From Calendula officinalis (lineage: Eukaryota > Streptophyta > Magnoliopsida > Asterales > Asteraceae): 64,000 nt of DNA. Position 1 is the first letter of the stretch. The number at the start of each line of letters is the position of its first letter. Positions 59,766-64,000 of the stretch are shown piece by piece. Location of the stretch: contig OY970830.1 of the NCBI GenBank assembly GCA_963853835.1, positions 52,404,401 through 52,468,400 of the forward strand, in the 5' to 3' direction. The notes under the pieces were generated by a model. It searched no databases and had not been told where the DNA came from. It worked only from the letters and a program-made list of their open reading frames with translations. Made by a program: the position numbers and the translations under genes.

Positions 59766-60879
59766 CTTTAAAATAAACTTGTAACATTCTATTAAGAATA
59801 TACATCTAATTTATACGTATGTATTTTAACTTAATCTAATTAAAATACGTATAAACTTATTATATCTTTTAAAATTCATTTTCCTTTCAAATATTTAAAA
59901 TTCGAAATTATATATATAAATGAATAAATACATCTTGTTAATTTCTTGAACTAAAAATTAATACTTCTTTTAATCCTTATTAATTAAACCCTAATCTTGT
60001 TCTTGATCAATCAAAACTAGGGTTTTGATTTTCTTGATCAAAAACATTATTTATTAAACGATTAATTCTAATCAATCCTATTTAAACAATAAACTTTGTT
60101 TAAATTCTAAGATAGATTATAACCATAATAAATTTATTTAAACTTTTTAATTCAAACCCTTTTAGACAATAAAACTTTGTCTAAATTTCTAGGTTTAAAG
60201 AGCTACTTTTAATAAATCTACTAAAGTAATAATTAAACATATTAAACATGAACTTGTTTAATTATCTAGGTTTTAGATTATTATCCTAATTAATTCTTTT
60301 AAACAATTAAACTTAACTAGTTTAATGTTCTTGGTCCTAGATTATGTCTAGGGTTTTTCAAAAATTCCTTAAAGCCTAGGAAACTTTTCCACCAATTTAA
60401 CTAAGCTAGTTTAACAAACTTGGTGTCAAAGGGACCTCCTAGATCACGAAATCTCAAGGAAAAAGGAAAGAATCCTTTTTGATCAATTAAACTAAAACTT
60501 GGTTTAACATACTTGATCCTTGATTTTGAAGATCTAGTAATTAAGGAAGGAATCCTCTTGATCAAAATTTTTGACAATCTTGATCCTAGGGTTCCTACTA
60601 TTTTTCGGAAATTCTAGGGTTAGGGAAAGAAACTTTTTGATCAATTAAACTAAACTAGTTTAATGTTCTTGATCTTAGGGTTCTTTGCCAATTTCGAGAA
60701 TTCTAGGGTTTTTCTTAGAATCCTTTTGACCAATTAAACTTAACTAGTTTAACATACTTGGTCTTAGGGTTCTTACCCTTTTTCGTAAATTAGGAAGAAG
60801 AAGAAAAAAAGATGGAACAAAAAAACTTTAAAATTAAACAAACAAACTTTGCTAATCTAGTTTAGATCTATAAACCAAC
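58247..60879. other. Long 5' leader of the gag-only element
   Basis: 2.6 kb of AT-rich DNA without ORFs between the primer site and gag. It holds an (AT)n microsatellite (59680-59761) and, at about 60300-60790, irregular repeats of units with AATTAAACTAAACTAGTTTAA and CTTGATCCTAGGGTTC. Such long leaders are common in large non-autonomous elements. Confidence 0.55.
59680..59761. repeat. (AT)n microsatellite, about 41 units
   Basis: Pure alternating AT over roughly 82 bases. Its exact length is unlikely to be correct in an assembly. Confidence 0.97.
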
Positions 60880-60891
60880 GCTCTGATACCA
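60880..60891 (-). other. Primer binding site of the gag-only element (tRNA-iMet)
   Basis: TGGTATCAGAGC on the minus strand, one base inside the right LTR, complementary to initiator tRNA-Met. Confidence 0.88.
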
Positions 60892-60892
60892 C

Positions 60893-61661
60893 TGAAGGGT
60901 TTCATTGACACTGATTGACCACTTGGGTCAACCTCCTAGATCACTTGGTTCGAACCATGCTGACCAAGAACATGAACTTGTTCTTTACCGGTTAAACCAT
61001 CTAGCTAATTTAATCCCTAGAAGCGGAAGTGGGATTAAACTTAACCCTTAAACCCTAAAGGATTGGGATCTTGGAAATCTAGATTAGATTAGCAAGGAAG
61101 AAACCTTGTACGAAAAACCCGAACACACACACACTTGTGTGTATTCGACAACTACCAAGAACCCTAGGCTTGTTGGTTGGTTTTGGTCGAACAAGAGGGG
61201 AGAGGGAAAAGGGTTTCCCAAAACATACCTTAGTTAATGCTTAAGATAGATCCACTGATGATGAACACAACGAGCGATCTTCTAGTCGATCCTTGTAATG
61301 ATCTTCGAATCTTCAAGACTTGAAGGATACGAAGAACGAACGAAGAACACGAAGAACGAAGAACACAATGCTTGTGTTCTTGCTCTAGGGTTCGGCCGAA
61401 ACAAGGGAGGGTGGGGCTAGGGTTTTTCGTGTACTATGGTGTAACAAACAAGGGAACCCCAAGCCTTCTATTTATAATAGAAGGACTTTCACTTAGGGCC
61501 CTTCTAGTTTAATTAAAATCAATCTCTTAATTAAACTTATCTTTTTCACATTAAACCCTTGTAGTTTAACTAGTCATTATTATCCCACTTAATTATTAAA
61601 TGTCTAGTATTATACACTTATATATATTTCGTGTATATTACATATACGAAATATATACTTG
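60893..61661 (-). repeat. 5' LTR of the gag-only element, truncated by the third copia
   Basis: It matches 53707-54480 with few differences and stops after ATATACTTG, where the TGAGAGATC LTR begins. The remaining roughly 350 bp of this LTR should lie beyond the far end of the third copia element. Confidence 0.88.
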
Positions 61662-61971
61662 TGAGAGATCTAATGTGATTGAAATGAAGCTAATTCATGG
61701 TGATTTGAGAAGAATTGATGAATCAAGTGTGTGTGTTCTTGGTGTTTTAGTGTGTGTAGTTGAGAGAGAGAGATGGAGGGAAGGAGCTTTCAAAATAGTA
61801 ATTCAATAAGTGTGGGAAAGCTTACAAATTAAGTCAACATGAAAGGTATTTATACCTCCCTTCTAAACATGCTTAATTAAGCACTAACTAAGCCTAAGAC
61901 TAGTTTATCATTTAGACAATGTTACACCACTAGTCCCTATACTATTTGATACAACATATTTGATCCTAACA
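61662..61971 (-). repeat. 3' LTR of the third copia element
   Basis: 310 bp, from TGAGAGATC to CCTAACA in plus orientation, next to a polypurine tract. The partner is outside the window, so the start rests on where homology to the host LTR stops. Confidence 0.75.
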
Positions 61972-61985
61972 ATCTCCCCCTTTGT

Positions 61986-62758
61986 ATCAATAGTTTGAAT
62001 TAGCCTGTTCTTGAAATCTTCTTCTCTAGCAAAGTCTGAGACTGAATTATCCGTTGAATAGTTTTGATGTCGTATCAGCTTCAGCTTTTGATTGAACAGT
62101 GAAAAATAATACTTTTTATTGACTTTTCAACCAATATAAAGTATCTCAGAAGATTTCATGAATTGTTGACTTAATATGTCTTCATCATTATTCAATCTCC
62201 CTCTTTTTGAGCTTTAGACTATATCCCCGTCTTCCTTCAAATAAATATATTAAAGATTTGAAAATTCTGGAAATGAAACATCAGTTTGATAAGGAGTTGA
62301 TTGGGATTTTGAGATGTTGCAGTAGAGGTTTTTGTTTGGATAGGATGATAATGTTTTGAATTATGTAAAGAATGATTTGAAAGTTACAGATTTTGGATGT
62401 GTGTGTAAAATGTAATAATGATTTGTATAGGTTAAATTTTGAATTGACATGTGTATGGTTTGTATGTAGGAAAGAATGATATGTACATTTAAGATTTGGA
62501 TGAATGTGGATGATTTGTATTTTGTATGGAACAAAATATTTGAACAGTTAAGCTTTTGTATGGATATGGTTGTTTATGGAATTTAGAAAGAAAAATTTAT
62601 TCGGTTAAGCTTGTGATAGACGTGATTGAGATTTTCAGAGAGAATTCTGTTGATGAATCGGTTTTGTTCTTCTTCACTTGTTTTTCTATTTAGTACACTG
62701 ATTATCATTTTCTCTTTTTCTTAATCACTTGATATAAACTCAGTATTTGCACAATTTC
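61986..62758. other. Noncoding region of the third copia element
   Basis: AT-rich with no ORF. It should contain the RT and RNase H genes in a full-length element; neither the YVDD nor the DLFTK motif can be read in any frame. An internal deletion is inferred. Confidence 0.6.
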
Positions 62759-64000
62759 TCAGTCATTTCTCCCCCTCATGAGGATCATGAACAGGGTCCT
62801 CATGATAATGATGAAAAATTTGCGTTGAAGAAACGAATCTTGGAGAAAAATATTTAAAAAATGTAGAATAGCAATGTCAATAATCACGTGAATGAACGTT
62901 GAACTTGAAGTTTGTATATCAGGTACAGTAATAGATTGAACTTCAACGACTGTTGGAAATGGAACGCCGGCCTCCTCGAGTAATTTATGTCGAATGTTAT
63001 GATATTCATCATAAAAATGTTCAAACAAGATATCATAATCATTTTCAGATGTTGAAGGAGATGACGATGGTAAAGGAGATTCAATTCCTGAAGTGAGTGA
63101 GGCAATAGGAAAAGTCTCATCAAAATTAACGTTAACACTTTCTCTAATTGTCCGTTTTGACCGATTATATACTCTATAGGAAGCGGATTCTCTGGAATAT
63201 CCCACAAAAATTCCTTCATCAGCCTTTTCATCAAATTTATTCAATTTATCTTTATCATTCAGGATGAAACACCGACTCCCAAAAATATGTAAAAATTTGA
63301 CATTTGGAATGCGGTTATTGATAAGTTCATATGGAGTTTTGTTGTATGCTTTGTTGATGATTGAACGATTTTGAGTGAAACATGCCGTACTTATGGCTTC
63401 TGCCCAAAGAGATAATGGGAGTTTAGAATATGAAAGCATGGTACGAGCAGCTTCAACTAAGGTACGATTTCTTCGTTCAACAACCCCATTTTGTTGAGGT
63501 GTTCGGGCAGCGGAAAATTGATGGGTTATACCAACTGATTCAAGAAAAGAATCTAAAGTTTGATTTTTAAATTCAGTTCCATTATCAGTACGAATGGTAT
63601 TTACTTTTAAATCTAAATTTGTTTGAGTTTTCTTGATGAAGGATATGATGATATTTGATGCTTCATCTTTTGTACGTAAGAAATGAACCCATGTACAATG
63701 AGAATAATCATCAACAATTACTAACACATACCTTTTCCCAGCTAAAGATTGAACGCTCATGGGACCACATAAGTCCATATGAAGTAATTCAAGCGGTTTT
63801 GAAGTACTTTAAACTGGTTTGGACTTATGAGACTTTTTAGTCATTTTGCCCATTTCGCATGATGAACATTGATGTTCTTTTTCAAATTTAACGTCCGGAA
63901 GACAAGAGACATGACCACCTTTTACCAATTTATTTATGGTTTTGAAGTTAAGGTGAGAGAGGCGATGGTGCCATAACCAGGATTCATCCGATGATGCTGT
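62759..64000 (-). pseudogene. Copia pol fragment: pre-integrase and integrase, RT missing
   Basis: From the window end inward on the minus strand: the pre-integrase zinc region (LWHHRLSHL, CSSCEMGK), then an in-frame TAA near 63811, then integrase from MDLCGPM (Met at 63778). The catalytic residues are present: D in MDLCGP, D in IRTDNGTEF and E in QQNGVVERRNRT. The linker with GIFVGYSRES and VNVNFDETFP follows. After about residue 290 the frame continues into nonsense and stops at 62759 where RT should begin. The integrase itself reads cleanly, so decay is recent or limited. Confidence 0.88.

Larger units (their letters stand above)
53707..61661 (-). mobile_element. Gag-only LTR retrotransposon (TR-GAG type), minus strand
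   Basis: The left LTR (53707-54826, 1,120 bp, TG to CA) matches the truncated right LTR (60893-61661). An initiator-Met primer site (60880-60891) and a purine-rich tract (AAGTGGGAGTC on the minus strand, 54827-54837) define the minus orientation. Between the LTRs only a gag gene (57241-58246) is found. About 2.6 kb upstream and 2.4 kb downstream of gag is noncoding, with no trace of protease, integrase or RT. This matches terminal-repeat retrotransposons with a GAG domain, non-autonomous elements moved by copia enzymes. The right LTR is interrupted at about 61661 by the third copia element. The gag gene is itself frameshifted. Confidence 0.82.
61662..64000 (-). mobile_element. Third copia element, minus strand, runs off the window
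   Basis: The 3' LTR (61662-61971, TG to CA) is followed inward by a purine tract (AAGGGGGAGAT on the minus strand, 61972-61985). Integrase and pre-integrase coding follow from 62759 to the window end. No RT or RNase H lies between integrase and the LTR, so they were deleted. The 5' part lies beyond 64000. It was inserted into the LTR of the gag-only element. Confidence 0.82.

Noticed and set aside
1..64000. Plastid or mitochondrial DNA insertion
   Set aside because: I saw no recognisable organelle gene or tRNA cluster; the tRNA-like pieces are nuclear SINE or relic types.

Overview
The window is nuclear DNA from a flowering plant, very probably a eudicot. It is AT-rich, its genes carry many GT-AG introns, and it is full of plant MITEs, tRNA-derived SINEs and nested LTR retrotransposons. 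An asterid, perhaps Asteraceae, is possible from the style of the retrotransposon ORFs, but that is a weak inference.

Positions 1-21,650 are the gene-bearing part. A galactokinase gene (GALK/GAL1, + strand, 1857-9006, 13 exons) is complete in content, but it has a one-base deletion in exon 4 and no usable donor after exon 10. It is therefore either a young pseudogene or carries assembly errors. Its promoter and introns hold a SINE, a Harbinger-type MITE and a 1.3-kb Mutator-like foldback element. Next comes a small gene for a single-pass membrane protein of unknown role (+, 13057-14298, with a leader intron). Third is an intact three-exon gene for a secreted PCC13-62-type desiccation-related protein (-, 16907-19929). 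Three 263-bp Stowaway-like MITEs and one shorter relative lie in this part.

Positions 21,677-43,337 are one nested retrotransposon block. A minus-strand Ty1/copia element (TTAAC target duplication, about 550-bp LTRs, initiator-Met primer site, extra ORFs 3' of pol) landed inside a tRNA-like SINE. It was later invaded by a 10.2-kb Ty3/gypsy element of Tat type (ATAAT duplication, two RNase H domains, and a spliceable antisense ORF of the putative gypsy-type transposase family) and by a 424-bp hAT MITE. All the pol genes carry stops or frameshifts.

Positions 43,338-49,390 hold another SINE and a composite DNA element. Its outer inverted ends enclose CCG-rich DNA, a 107-bp-period array of CACATGTG palindromes, and an inserted 3.8-kb Ac-like hAT transposon (8-bp target duplication) with a broken transposase.

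Positions 49,394-64,000 form a second nest. A decayed plus-strand copia element lies beside a tRNA-Ile-like sequence. It is cut by a minus-strand LTR element that encodes only Gag, whose right LTR is in turn cut by a third copia element. That third element keeps integrase but has lost reverse transcriptase and RNase H, and it runs off the window end. I see no complete autonomous transposon, no CRISPR array and no organelle insertion. The interest lies in the GALK lesions, the antisense gypsy ORF, the gag-only element, the palindrome array and the recoverable order of insertions.
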